Below, piece after piece: positions 10,106 through 21,785 of a stretch of 64,000 nt of DNA. Location: contig CM041292.1 in the NCBI GenBank assembly GCA_023052935.1, positions 102,030,426 to 102,094,425 on the forward strand, read 5' to 3'. The position numbers and the translations under genes are program-made. The notes under the pieces were generated by a model, which did not search any database, was not told the DNA's origin, and was given only the letters and a program-made list of their open reading frames with translations. The first letter of the stretch is position 1, and the number at the start of each line of letters is the position of its first letter. This stretch comes from Piezodorus guildinii (Eukaryota > Arthropoda > Insecta > Hemiptera > Pentatomidae).

Positions 10106-13100
10106 ATACCGTTCCATATCGTATACCTTTTTGTACCGCTAAATCTGATCTCGTTTCTCAATGTCGCCTCGAATTCTTTAGGAAATTTTACCGTACCTCT
10201 TTATCCCGTATCGTTCCCTAAACAGCTTTACATGGTTTTCCAAATAGGAAAACAGTGCCGAAGAGGGTTGAATTACTTGGCCCTATTTGACCCTGGTTCA
10301 ACCACCTCATTCGTTGGACCAGAAGGGATTAAAATTCTCCTTCAACTGGGTTATGCCGTTGAGGAAATTTCCGAGTTTAACATTTGTGTCGCTAATGGAA
10401 GTACCAGTATTGTGGATAAAATATTCTCTATTCCAATTACTGTTGGAGGTAGGTCGTACGACATAATACTGTATGCTTTAACATCACTTCCATTTATGTT
10501 TTTGTTTGGATTAGATTTTATAGTTAATTCTAATATGTGCATGAATTTTCGTGAAGCAACCTGGTGGTTTCAAGACGATCCTAGCCATAAGTTTTCGTTC
10601 CGTCAAGATGTTCCAATAGAGGAAAGGGAAACATCAATTTGTGGTATTAATTCACTTAGTTCCTCAGAAAAGTTAGATCTGGATAAGATAGTTAGTGAAG
10701 GTTTGCTAACTCTCCAAGATTCTCCGGGATTAACAACTCGTATAAGACATAAGATAGATGTTATGGGTGCTCAACCTATTAAGCAACGCTCCTACCACTA
10801 CTCGCCTAAAGTTCTTGAGGCAATGTACCAGGAACTTGATCGGATGTTAGAAGAAGGCTTAGTTGAGCCTTGCCAATCTCCATGGTCATCTCCGATAGTC
10901 ATGGTTCGCAAGGGATCGGGTTACCGTTTCTGTATCGATTTTCGCAAGGTAAACGAAGTTACTTGTAAAGATTCATATCCTATGCCAAATATAACTTCTC
11001 TTTTAGACGGACTTCGATAAACGAGATATCTGTCCAAATTTGACCTTAAGCAGGCATTTCTGCAAGTACCACTAGCTGACGAATCTAGTAAAGAGATTAC
11101 AGCGTTTACAGTTCCGAGCAGAGGGTTGTTTAGGTTTAAAGTTATGCCTTTTGGGCTAACCAATTCACCTGCTACCTTTCAGAGGTTAGCCGATGTAATA
11201 TTTGGACCCGAACTATACCCGCACGTTGTGGTTTTCCTAGACGATATTTTGGTTTGCACGCCATCTTTTAAATTGCATTTAGACATGCTTAAGGAAGTAT
11301 TTCGTCGACTTAAAGCTTCAGGGTTGCGTATTAACCCCGATAAATGCAAATTTGGTTGTAAAGAAGTTAGATACTTAGGGTATTTAGTTAATAGCGAAGG
11401 CCTGAGCGTTGATCCAGACAAAGTAAGTTCCATTACTTCGATCCCTCCTCTCACCAATGTTGGGCAACTTAGAAGGTTCCTTGGAATGGCAGGATGGTAT
11501 CGCCGTTTTATAAAAGATTTTTCAGCGGTTGTCTCTCCCCTTACATCCTTGCTCAAGCGCAAAGCTAAATGGATATGGTCAGGAGAGCAGGAAGCCTCTT
11601 TCAATGCTCTCAAATCAGCACTGACTGAAGCACCAATATTAGCAAGGCCCGATTTCGAGCAGCCTTTTCAACTACAGACCGATGCCAGTGATACAGGTCT
11701 TGGAGCTGTCTTAACACAGATACAAGATGGCGAAGAAAGGGTTATCGCTTTTTGCTCACTTACCCTCAGTCCAGCTAAAATAAATTATACCGTCTCCGAA
11801 AAGAAATGCCTGACAGTCCTGTTTGGTATCGAAAAGAATCGGCATTACTTGGAGGGATATTCCTTTACCGTTATAACGGACCATGCCAGTCTTAAGTGGC
11901 TTCTAAATTTGAAGAACCCTTCGGGTCGTTTGGCTAGATGGGCTCTTCGGTTACAACCGTATAATTACAAAGTGGAATACCGTAAGGGCAAACTGAATAC
12001 AGTGGCCGATGCATTATCCAGAATTGCCGCAATAACTGTTTTATCTACTGGTATCGATCATGGCTCCTCTTCCAATGATATTTCGTCTTCGGGAACCCCT
12101 ATGTCGTCTGATGAATGGTACGATCAGAAATTTTACAGAGTCCAAAAGTCCCCAGAATTGCACCCTGGCTGGTTGATAAAGGACGGGAAGTTACTGTATC
12201 ATCGGAAGAACTCTTTGAAAGGAGAGTTGGAGGACCCCAGTGAGGAGTGGAAAGTGGTTGTTCCAAGACACCTGCGGAGATCTATAATATATGATAATCA
12301 TGATCTTCCTCAGTCTGGCCACTTAGGGATTGATAAGACGTTCGCGCGGGTTAGCAGACTATATTATTGGCCGGGTCTTTATTCGGATATAAGCCAATAT
12401 GTGAGACAGTGTGAGTTGTGTCAAAAAGTAAAACCCAGAAATACACCACCTCGTGGATTGATGTACCCTCGCTATAACAAGCAGCCGTGGGAAATCGTTT
12501 CTGTTGACATTATGGGTCCCTATCCTAGAAGCACTAAAGGCAACGTTTATCTCCTAGTTTTCGTCGATTTATTTAGCCGATGGGTGGAATTGTGTCCCAT
12601 TAGGAAAGCTACCTCTTCGGTTATAGTGTCGAAATTAAAGTCGCGAATATTATATAGGTATGGTGCACCTAGGAAATTAATTTCCGACAATGCAAAGAAC
12701 TTTGTGAGTAATCTTGTTGATGAAGTAGCTAAGGAGTTCGGAATCAAGAGGGAGACTACTCCTCTTTATCACTCACAGGCAAATCCCACAGAACGGTCTA
12801 ACCGTTATATAAAGCAACTTACCGTCACGAATCTTGGGAAGAAACACCAACGCTGGGACGAGAAGTTAGGAGAGATCCAATTTGCATTGAATTCCGCAGT
12901 TCAGGACTTCAGCCCTGCTTTCTTAAATTTCGGTAGAGAGCTAAGGCCTTTACACCAAGTTCTCGAGGGAGATATTCTAGCAGCTCGCGAAGAAGAACAG
13001 ACTCGTTGGGCGGCAAAAGTGACCAAATTGCCCGAAGTTCATCATGTCGCTGAGGAAAATTCTCTTAAAGCAAGCATAAATCAGAGTAGTCGTTATAATT

Positions 13101-13258
13101 TGAGACGCCGGAAAGATCGTTTCCATCCGGGAGATCAGGTTTTAAAAATGACTTATCAGTTATCTTCACAGCAGATAAACTCGCAGCTAAACTTAACCCA
13201 AAGTATGAAGACCCTTAAACAGTTGTCTCAGTTACGGGTGGCGGATCGTGTAAGTTAA
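10106..13258 (+). pseudogene. pol: gypsy pol (PR-RT-RNase H-IN), interrupted
   Basis: The frame is open from about 10106, with first ATG at 10232. The protease motif is FDPGSTTSF, with Pro between Asp and Gly in place of the usual D-T/S-G. A nonsense TAA at 11018-11020 lies inside reverse transcriptase; the same frame continues afterwards. RT motifs are PFGLTNSPATFQRL and VFLDDIL. RNase H has LQTDASDTGLG. Integrase has an HHCC finger (ending CELCQK) and a D,D,E core: VDIMG, SDNAKNF, and a Glu in NPTERSN. The integrase tail leaves frame 2 near 13165-13175 through an apparent one-base loss. It continues in frame 1 to 13326, with one more stop at 13216. No functional polyprotein is possible. Confidence 0.88.
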
Positions 13259-13387
13259 GGGATCAGAATGGAAGGTTCGTAGGTTTATGGCATCCATCGA
13301 AGCTTAAGTTATTCCAAACCAACTGACGGACTTACCCGCTGGAGAAGAGTGTGTAACAAGTTTTTAATTTTCCCGCTCGGTTTCGTC

Positions 13388-15186
13388 AATAGCTGCGTTC
13401 CCAAAGGTTCGTTACCGATTACACAATTAATTTTAGCCGCGCTCGCTCAAATATAAGTTTATTATAACTTTTTCGTATTTATTGGATATTAGGCTCAATA
13501 GCTGCGTTCCCAAAGGTTCGTTACCGATCACACTATTAATTTTAATCGCGCTCGCTTAAATATTGGTTTATTATAACTTTTTCGTATTTATTGGATACAA
13601 GGCTCAGTAGCTTCGTTCCCAAAGGTTCGTTACCGACTACACTATTAATTTTAATCGCGCTCGCTCAAATATGGGTTTATTATAACTTTTTCGTATTTAT
13701 TGGATACTAGGCTCAGTAGCTGCGTTCCCAAAGGTTCGTTACCGATTATACTATTAATTTTAATCGCGCTGGCTCAAATATAGGTTTATTATAACTTTTT
13801 CGTATTTAATAGATACTAGGCTCAGTAGCTGCGTTCCCAAAGGTTCGTTACCGACTACACTATTAATTTTAACCGCGCTCGCTCAAATATAAGTTTATTA
13901 TAACCTTTTTCGTATTTGTTGGATATATTAGGCTCAATAGCTGCGTTCCCAAAGGTTCGTTACCGATTACACTATTAATTTTAATCGCGTTCGCTCAAAT
14001 ATGGCTTTATTATAACTTTTTCGAATTTATTGGATACTAGGCTCAGTAGCTGCGTTCCCAAAGGTTCGTTACCGATTATACTATTAATTTTAATCGCGCT
14101 CGCTCAAATATGGGTTTATTATAACTTTTTCGTATTTATTGGATACTAGGATCAGTAGCTGCGTTCCCAAAGACACGTTACCGATTATACTGTTAATTTT
14201 TATTTATTATAATAGTATAATCGGTAAAGAACCTTTGGGAACGCAGCTACTGAGCCTAGTATCCAATAAATTCGAAAAAGTTATAATAAGCCAATATTTA
14301 AGCGAGCGCGATTAAAATTAATAGTGTAATCGGTAACGAACCTTTGGGAACGGAGCTACTGAGCCTTGTATCTATTAAATACGAAAAAGTTATAATAAAC
14401 CTATATTTGAGCGAGCGCGATTAAAATTAATAGTATAATCGGTAACGAACCTTTGGGAACGGAGCTACTGAGCCTTGTATCCAATAAATACGAAAAAGTT
14501 ATAATAAAGCCATATTTGAGCGAGCGCGATCAAAATTAATAGTGTAATCGGTAACGAACCTTTGGGAACGCAGCTACTGAGCCTAGTATCCTATAAATAC
14601 GAAAAAGTTAAAATAAACCTCTATTGATAATATTTTCGCCCGCGATTATAAAACTAAAATAAAACGGACCCCCGCTAATCCGACTACCAGACCTTGTATC
14701 GAAAATGTCTATAAATTAAAGTATCGGTTATACTTGTTATTATAATCGTGACTAATTATATGTAAATAGGCCCCTGGGAACATTTAACAAGCCACAAGGG
14801 CTAAAAACATAATGTGTAATTAAAATAACCATACAAACATAAAATTATGTTAATTTGATTTTTATTATTTTATTGAAATCGAAAAAGGTTGAATTTGAAA
14901 TGGAAAAGGTTGAATTTGACTTGGAAAAGGTTGAGTTTGACTTGGAAAAGGTTGAATTTGACTTGGAAAAGGTTGAATTTGACGTGGAAAAGGTGGAATT
15001 TGACTTGGAAAAGGTTGAATTTGACTTGGAAAAGGTTGAATTTAACTTGGAAAAGGTTGAATTTGACTTGGAAAAGGTTGAATTTGACTTGGAAAAGGTT
15101 GAATTTGACTTGGAAAAGGTTGAATTTGACTTGGAAAAGGTTGAATTTGACTTGGAAAAGGTTAAATTTGACTTGGAAATGCTATA
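13388..15186. mobile_element. Foldback element FB2, left terminus missing, inside LTR
   Basis: Same family as FB1. Left-arm 109-bp units (about 7) occupy 13388-14190 and inverted units (about 3.5) 14215-14600, with a very short centre instead of FB1's spacer. A subterminal block follows at 14600-14880, then the right terminal 21-bp array and AAATGCTATA at 15186. The left terminal 21-bp repeats and subterminal block are absent: the LTR joins directly to the middle of a 109-bp unit. This looks like a deletion after insertion that also removed LTR bases. Confidence 0.85.
14881..15180. repeat. 21-bp tandem repeat, right terminus of FB2
   Basis: About fourteen copies of the GGAAAAGGTTGAATTTGACT(T) unit, against five to six at the ends of FB1. 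The array therefore varies strongly in copy number between elements. It produces open frames with a repeating KVEFDLE or complementary heptapeptide, which I regard as artefacts. Confidence 0.9.
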
Positions 15187-15511
15187 TTTATGGAAACGTA
15201 CAGGGTCGCCGCCTAGGATAAGTACCGTGGAGATAACGGGATTCCGCGATTTTAAGCCATTCCCGTAGAAAGTCTCGTACCGTATAGATGGAGGGAAGTA
15301 CCGAGTTAGCAAGGAAGCAACCAGGAGCAGTTTAAGGCTATTTCTATTTAATTTTTCGTCATATATATTTAATATACCCAGCGTTGGTGTTATGGTAGAC
15401 ATTTTTTTTTTTGCCGTATGCTTGTATGCCGCTGACAAAGGAAATAAAGTATAACATCGAAAATAATTTTATTTTCTATGAAGGACCTGGACCTTAACCA
15501 TGTCACAAACT

Positions 15512-16535
15512 TTTAGAAAATAATTTCATTAAATCGCGTTCTCAAAGGAATTGACTGAAACAAAAAATGCTCCTCTAAACAAAGTTGTTAACTGTGCCCT
15601 ACGATCTGTGGTTTGCTATGGAGCTAAGGTATAGGGATAGTTAAATTTACTGGAAGTGGAAAGGATCCAAAAATACGTTATAAAAAAGTCTCTTATATCT
15701 CATTCTGAACACATCTATTTACATTTTATATTTAGAAATCGCACCCTCTTCAATTATACCAAGAAATTATATCTAACATATTTGGAAAGTTTTTGGAAGT
15801 CATTCTAGATAAGCCCAAGTACCATAATAGATAGACAAATTTCTTGGCAGAAGGCATAATAGAAAAGCAGATATCATGGTATATGCAATTAATGAAAATA
15901 GATATCCAGGTGCAAATAGAAGGTGCAAAGCAAATATTAAAAAACTGAATCCGCACAACTTAATTAATTAGATTAAAAAAAAAAACAATTACACGCTATA
16001 TACAATACTTGACACGCAAAAAGCAATGCATTACAACAAACTTGGTCTCTACAAGAAGTCTTAAATACTTGGAGCAAGAGGAGAACTGATGGGACTAAAC
16101 TGTCAGCTATGGAAGAGGAATAGGGTATCTGTCTGTGTCATGTGCAGTCTCAATACCTACCAAATATGCCCTGTCTTAAAGGAATTCAGGATACAATATT
16201 TAGAAAAAGATAGGGATGGTTAAACAGGTAATAAATAGACTTAATAAGTAATAAATGGGTGAAATTCAATAATATACATACATTTTTTGGTCCAGCATGT
16301 TAATAATGATACTATTAATACAATGAACAACAAGTTCATGATGTTACAACAATAAAAATTTTATCTCATAATTATTATAAAAAAAATTAAATTAAATTTA
16401 AAAAATAATTAAATAAAGGGCATCTCGACTGACTTCTTATGACTTTGTCTTGCGAGCATAACATTTTATAAAATATGTTATAGCTATATTGTATATTATA
16501 TAAATAAAGCATTTATTTATTCATTCATATAATAA
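15512..16535 (+). mobile_element. Degenerate LINE 3' remnant
   Basis: Broken frames resemble the C-terminal part of a LINE reverse transcriptase: NCALRSVVCYGAKV near 15590 and a VERIQKYVIKKS-like stretch near 15660. Near 16130 there is a residual cysteine pair (CVMCSL) followed by CPVLKEFRIQYLEKD, as in C-terminal CCHC motifs. The sequence ends near 16535 with AATAAAGCATTTATTTATTC and ATTC repeats. That tail resembles the end of the minus-strand LINE at 42 kb, so the two are probably related. Many stops; inactive. Confidence 0.6.
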
Positions 16536-17234
16536 TATCCTAGTTTTGCTGGTTCATGTTATCTCATAAAGAATTAAGCTGAAATAATCACATACTAATT
16601 GGCATCCTCATTATTTTAATGTTTTGACACTAATTATGAGTTCTTTTATATTGTTTCGAATTATGAAACCAACAATGTCTTATAAAAAATAAGCTCCTTA
16701 ACGCTTCCTATAGAATCAAAATAGAAAATAATGAGAGGAAAGGGACTCAATTAGAGAAGAAAAAAAATATAGCTTTTCATTTTATCTCTGTCTTTTCCTC
16801 ATTCCGAATATCAGTTCCTACATTTTTTTTTAATCAAAAGTAAATTATAAGAACTCTTTAAAAAAATCTACTAATTAAAATCTAAAAAAAAAAAAATATA
16901 TACGTATAACACATAAAATAAGCAAATAACATTAAAAACACAATAACACTGTTACTAATTTTAATGCATCAGTCATTTATGCATCTAGATTAATTGTCTC
17001 TTAAAGTTTTATATGATTAATGTCATCGTTATTCAGACAGAGAGTTAAAAATATTGTAACATGAATAACTTATGAACAACAACAACAAAATATATCTTAT
17101 CAGACTTATAAAAGTAGAAAAACTCTTATAGCGATATGATGAAAAATAAAAAATAAAACAAAATAAAAGCACTGCGTTAGTTCAATTGTTTAAAGACTAA
17201 TTAAAGTATCAGGAAGACACTTTTTTCAAGTTTA
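16536..17234. other. AT-rich sequence, nothing recognised
   Basis: No coding region or clear repeat was found. Contains several A runs and TATATAC stretches. Confidence 0.4.
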
Positions 17235-18620
17235 TACATTCCAAAATCTCGTAAGCGCAGCAAACGGCTTTCACCTATCATCCTAGTTAAAATCAATATA
17301 AGAATTTTCAAAAGTTGTCAGTGTAGAAAAACGGTTAAAGAATTACGTTTAGTTTTCGATATAAACATGTGTTTTAGATTAAATAATGTAACGATAGAAC
17401 TAATTATGTACAATAATCACTTATTTTTATCCGCTTTTAATCACTCTCCATTACCATATACAACTTTTTATATAAAATAATATTTTCTCTAATATATTTA
17501 GCTTTCCAACGGTATATAATGTAATTATATATCATATTAGATGTATCTATATTACTATTTTTACGTTAAAAAAAAACATATAAAAAGATATATTTGCTAT
17601 TTTCTCCTTTAGTTGTTGATCAATGCCACTTTGCACCATCTAGCCAAACGGCACTAATGATTTTTACTAAACTCGCTATATTGATGTAAAATATTCTGGT
17701 TTAAATAGTCTCAGAGCGCTATATTATAAGAGCCTAAATGCCTATATTATAAATTTTCCTTCTCTAAAGAATCATTAATTTTGTAGATTCAAAAAAGTAT
17801 TAGTATTTATAATAAATACTAATAAATAAGTTAAGCGAATTCGAAATTCGATAGAATAGAGAACACATATTTTTTATGTGAATAATCTTTTATTCCAAAC
17901 ATAAGAACAGTATTATAGATATATAATACATCGCATGAAAGCTAAAGATTTTAGAATACATATTATCTAATACACAATGTTTTAAAAAGTAATAGGGAGT
18001 GATGAAAAACGAATAAATTTAACTGGTTGCTTAAGATAATAATTTCGTAGATTATTTGATAGAACACATGTTTCTATCAAAACCTAATTTAATTAATTAT
18101 TTAACCTTTTTACATTCACATACCTATATGTTTCATCTGTAACAATATTTCAAAATTATTAAATTGATTTTAACAACGTAGGTGAAAGTCTTGTGTTGGG
18201 AGCATCAGATTTTTGTTATCGATGCTAACAAGATGATTTAAAATTTAAAATATCGGTATTAAAGCCCTGTTAGACAATTGAGATAATAAAGAAAACTTCA
18301 TGATATCATAGCTCATTAAATTTTGCATCAAGTTGTTGAAAAGTTGCAAAATGCATGGAATAAAATGGCTCTTCTGGTTAGCTCATTTTGTTGAAAAGTT
18401 GTTGTAACCTTTCTGGCTCTTGAAACATATGAAATTTAATTTTATAAAACTCATATTTTTTGAACTAGACTCCCCACATAAACACACAGAATTTTGTGTG
18501 AAACAAAACGACTGTGAGAAGTGTATTCTCGGGGAAAACTAAAATTCGAAAATTGTCAAGATCGCAACACTTTCCCATACTATATATTTCATATAGAGGG
18601 ACTATAGACTCAAAAAATTG
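17235..18620. repeat. R1 repeat, rearranged copy with internal inversion
   Basis: The first ~450 bp read as the left half of R1 on the plus strand (CTTTCACCTATC ... TTTCCAACGGTATATAATG). About 17820-18210 is the left half again but inverted (GAAAGCTAAAGATTTTAG ... GTGAAAGTCTTGTGTTGGGA). From about 18215 the right half resumes on the plus strand (AAAATGGCTCTTCTGGTTAG). This is either a second R1 copy inserted head-to-head or an inversion duplication. Confidence 0.55.
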
Positions 18621-19117
18621 GGAGGTTGTGGAAGGTAGCATTCTCTTGTCAACGAAACTACTGATATTAAGTTTTCAACTGAATCGCTAACGGTGCTAAA
18701 TGTAGAGCCACTTCATAGAGGTACTCTGGATATTGGGCAAGCGTTAGATCATGAAAGCTGTAAGATAAGCTCCACTGGGCCTGTAAGATGTTTTCAAACG
18801 ATTTACAAGGACCCTCCACTCCAAACATCGTACGGTGTTGGATCGGAAGGAGATCGTACTACAGAAAAATTCGCGAACTCTACTTGTTCACTACTACCTT
18901 TTCTTTCCAGATTTCATCACCAGATTTAGGTTTTTCATATTTTATAAAATTATTTTTGTTAAAAGCTTATCAATTCTTTAACTCAGTAAAAGCATTTATA
19001 GTTTACATTAAATTAGAAACTAAGAATTAAAATGATTAGAAGTGAATTGGTTGTAAACAGACTCTAGATATTTTTAATTTATAAGCATTTAGAAAACTTG
19101 AAATTTAATAACCAAAA
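18620..19117 (+). other. Unassigned island with a 78-codon open frame
   Basis: Positions 18640-18925 are less AT-rich than the surroundings and not visibly repeated. A frame is open at 18693-18929 and another at 18788-19030. CTACTACCTTTTCTTTCCAG at about 18892-18911 looks like a 3' splice-site tract. I recognise no domain. It could be part of a host transcript, an old transposon or chance; no function is proposed. Confidence 0.25.
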
Positions 19118-20090
19118 AAAAAAAAATCTGGTGCGCGCAGCTCACGACTTTCACTTACCACCGTTGTTAAAATAAATTTAAGTTAATCTTATCCGCTTCT
19201 CATCACCTCCCTATTACATTTTACAACTTTGTGCAGAAAATATTATTTTTTCTAAAATTTTTAGCTTTCCAACGGTATATTATACTCGTATATGTATGTC
19301 CATAATTATGAAAGTGGTCAAAGTTAAAATTAAAAAAAAAGAAGTGAATTTATCACTTATTTCATAACACATTAGCTTAAACTAAATTTATTCAATGTCA
19401 TTTTTATGATATCGTCAAAAATGAACCTTTACAAATTAATATTTCGTATAATGTAAAAATATTTTTTGATTCGTTCAAATGCAATTCATCAAATATCTTG
19501 AAACAAAAAATATATGACTTAGACCACTTAAAAATTGTGGGTACACATATTATGGTTCTCATCTAAACAAAAATTGCATTAAAAATACTTTTGCACATTT
19601 CACTTTTAGTTGATTATCGAATTCGTTCAACTTTGTATATATAGCCGTTTTTTATCAATGATAACAACATGAAATGGTTAATTTTTTTGAATCTACAAAA
19701 TTAAAGATACTTTAAATTTTCTTTCTCAAAACTATCGTCATTTAAGCCCTATCAGACAATATCAAGCCCATTAAATTTTACATTGATATAGCGAGTTTAA
19801 TGAAATTCCTCAAAGCCGTTTTTGTGAAAATAGTAAAAAAGTTCAAAATGAATAACATAAAGTAGCTCTTCTGGTTAAATTATTTTAATGAAGAAGTTGC
19901 TGTAACATATCAGCCATAGACGCTCTTAAAATATGAGAAAATTTCGCGCCAGATTTACCACATACACAGACTTTTTGCGGGACCCAAAACGTGTATTTCC
20001 GTTGAAAACTAGAATTCGAAAATTTGCACGATCTCAATGCTTTCCGTTACTCTATACTTCATATATAGGTAAGTAAAAGTAAAAATATAT
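19118..20090 (+). repeat. R1 dispersed repeat, near full length
   Basis: Begins TCTGGTGCGCGCAGCTCACG and ends ATATATAGGTAAGTAAAAGT, with the internal landmarks in standard order (CTTTCCAACGGTATATTATA near 19265, GTGTATTTCCGTTGAAAACT near 20000). No coding potential. Confidence 0.7.
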
Positions 20091-20194
20091 TATGACTAAG
20101 TATCCCTTGTAACGTTTAAAAAAATTAGTTTCATTAAATATGAATGGAAACAATTAGGAACAAATAATTTTAACTTCATCTTACTTTCAATTAC

Positions 20195-20555
20195 CTATAC
20201 ATGAAAGATAAAGTAATGGAAGGTATTGCGATCATGAAAATGTTTGAAATTAAGATTTTACCGGAAATACACGTTTTAGGATCTCCTTAGTCCAAATGAC
20301 TAAGTCTAGCAAAAGTCAGTGCTCGAAAACGATAAATTGTATTTCATATTTTAGAAGCCTATATGCCTGAAATTTTACAGCATTTTTTTTAAAGAAATCG
20401 ACAAACTAGAAGAGCCACTTTATACTATGCATTTTGCACCTTTTAACAATTTACCAACTAACGATTTTGATTAAATTTTCTATATCCGTATAATACTTAA
20501 TTGACTTTGATAACATAAAGGCTTCCATTCTTATCAAAATAATAACCAGTAGGAT
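20195..20555 (-). repeat. R1 dispersed repeat, right-end fragment inverted
   Basis: Starts ACTTTCAATTACCTATACAT, the complement of the R1 3' end, and continues through CACGTTTTAGGATCTCCTTA (complement of the GTGTATTTCC block). It stops where the minus-strand SINE-A begins. Confidence 0.6.
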
Positions 20556-20581
20556 CTCGGATCCAGACTTATAGAGATCTA

Positions 20582-20814
20582 TAATGCAATGAGGTGATTA
20601 GACCTAGATCGCGTTCAGCAGCTAGGGTTTTACTTCATTTTTTTTTAGGTTCCCGCTTTATTGATGCTAAGTATGCCCCAAGAAGGTCTCCATGCCCCAG
20701 GGTCGCTCCAGGACTGAAATAAGAAAATATATATTTCTGCATCAGCCGAGTTACGAACCCGGAACCTAGAGGACAGCAGTCTAGCGCTCTACCTATTTTG
20801 CTACGCCGCTTCCC
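20582..20814 (-). mobile_element. SINE family A, 3'-truncated, minus strand
   Basis: The reverse complement begins GGGAAGCGGCGTAGC, with an A-box-like AGGTAGAGCGCTAG and a B box GGGTTCGTAACTC. The family-A body follows (GGCATGGAGACC ... CTAATCACCTCATTGCA). It stops before the 3' third present in the 7.1 kb copy. The open frame over it is not a gene. Confidence 0.8.
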
Positions 20815-20953
20815 TTGAAATAGCATAACGGCTTAAATTCCGATATTTTATAAATTATAATGTCTTCCTTTTAAGTAACTTAAAAAAAAATTAACTATTT
20901 AAAAATAGTTACTAATTTAATTTAATTACTATTTAAAAAAAAATTAAACATAT

Positions 20954-21384
20954 TGTTGGGGAAAGGGGCGACAGCACACTCGCTCGCAGCCTCAACCCGA
21001 TCGTTAAAATATGAGTCGCCGAATTCCTTATATTTGTTTAGGTTTCGTTATGGGTTTATTAATGTCACCAACTTTGTAAAATACATATATTGAGAAAAAC
21101 AAAAAAATACAAAAGAACAAATGAAAATTAACTTTCTAATAAACTTAAGAGTACTTAAAGTCACGAGGACGACTGTGGGCGACGATGGCGAACGACGAAG
21201 GCGACAAGCGTAGTAGCGACTGCGAAGCGACCTGTCTCTCCTGTAACTCAGAGCACTCTCCCTCCCGAGCGGTCACTATCACTTAATCCCTTTTAGGTAA
21301 ATAGTGCCCCCTCTTGCGTCTGAACTTAATATTTACCAAATATATACATAACAAAACTAAATTAGTATTTCCCAATTCTTAACA
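20954..21384 (-). repeat. Solo LTR, possibly Bel-Pao type
   Basis: On the minus strand it starts TGTTAAGAATTGGGAAATAC and ends CCTTTCCCCAACA, giving the inverted ends TGTT...AACA expected of LTRs. AATAAA lies near the 3' part. The flanking pentamers CATAT and CTTAT differ by one base and may be a decayed 5-bp duplication. A GC-rich stretch at 21160-21270 with repeated CGA/GCGA motifs contrasts with its surroundings. No internal region is adjacent. The family is a guess from the LTR start. Confidence 0.65.
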
Positions 21385-21484
21385 CTTATCATGTTTTTAG
21401 TGTTGATAAGAAACGGCTGAATATGACGGTTGAATGAATTTGATAACCAACAAAAGAAGAAAAATAATCAATAATTAAGAAGCA

Positions 21485-21785
21485 AACATTTATTTTTTTT
21501 TCTCGAATATACGAGTAATAATATAGGTACATCATATACCTTTGAAAAGCTGTACATTTTAGAAAAAATGTTATTTTATATAAAAAGTTGTATGAGGTAA
21601 CGGAGAATGATAAAAAGCGGATAAAAGTATGCGATTGTTTGAGATAATAATTTATATTGCTATACTATTTAATCTAAAATAACAGTTTCTATCGAAACTC
21701 AATGTAACTATTAAAACGTTTTTAAACTTTGTCGTGTGAAGATTTTTTTTTTTGGTATCTCAGATTTATGCACATGCCTAATTGA
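21485..21785 (-). repeat. R1 dispersed repeat, left-half fragment inverted
   Basis: Reads as the complement of the R1 left half: ATATACCTTTGAAAAGCTGT, then GAATGATAAAAAGCGGATAA, then GTCGTGTGAAG before a T run. Confidence 0.55.

Larger units (their letters stand above)
8068..15507 (+). mobile_element. Ty3/gypsy LTR retrotransposon carrying a nested foldback
   Basis: The LTRs begin TGTAACAAG and end ATGTCACA. A 4-bp duplication AACT lies at 8064-8067 and 15508-15511. Order is LTR, leader with primer-binding-like site, gag, then pol with protease, reverse transcriptase, RNase H and integrase, then LTR. This domain order is that of Ty3/gypsy elements. No env-like frame is seen. The LTRs differ by roughly nine changes over ~320 comparable bases, so the insertion is not recent. 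Gag and pol both carry stops and frameshifts. FB2 (13388-15186) disrupts the 3' LTR, so this copy is dead. Confidence 0.9.
13352..15507 (+). repeat. 3' LTR of the gypsy element, split by FB2
   Basis: The LTR begins at 13352 after a purine-rich tract (GGAGAAGAGTG) and runs to 13387. It resumes at 15187 and ends at 15507. Against the 5' LTR, the segment corresponding to about 8104-8165 is missing at the junction, so sequence was lost as well as gained. AATAAA is retained near 15440. Confidence 0.87.

Noticed and set aside
13259..13351. env gene downstream of gypsy pol
   Set aside because: Only ~90 bp separate the pol stop from the LTR, and these contain the displaced integrase tail and a polypurine tract.
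14855..15268. ORFs encoding a repeating heptapeptide (KVEFDLE) on several frames and both strands
   Set aside because: They follow from a 21-bp tandem DNA repeat at a foldback terminus. Similar frames exist at FB1 with different copy numbers, so this is not a protein under selection.
15690..15960. Minus-strand ORF 15750-15956
   Set aside because: Overlaps the plus-strand LINE remnant, with no recognisable domain.
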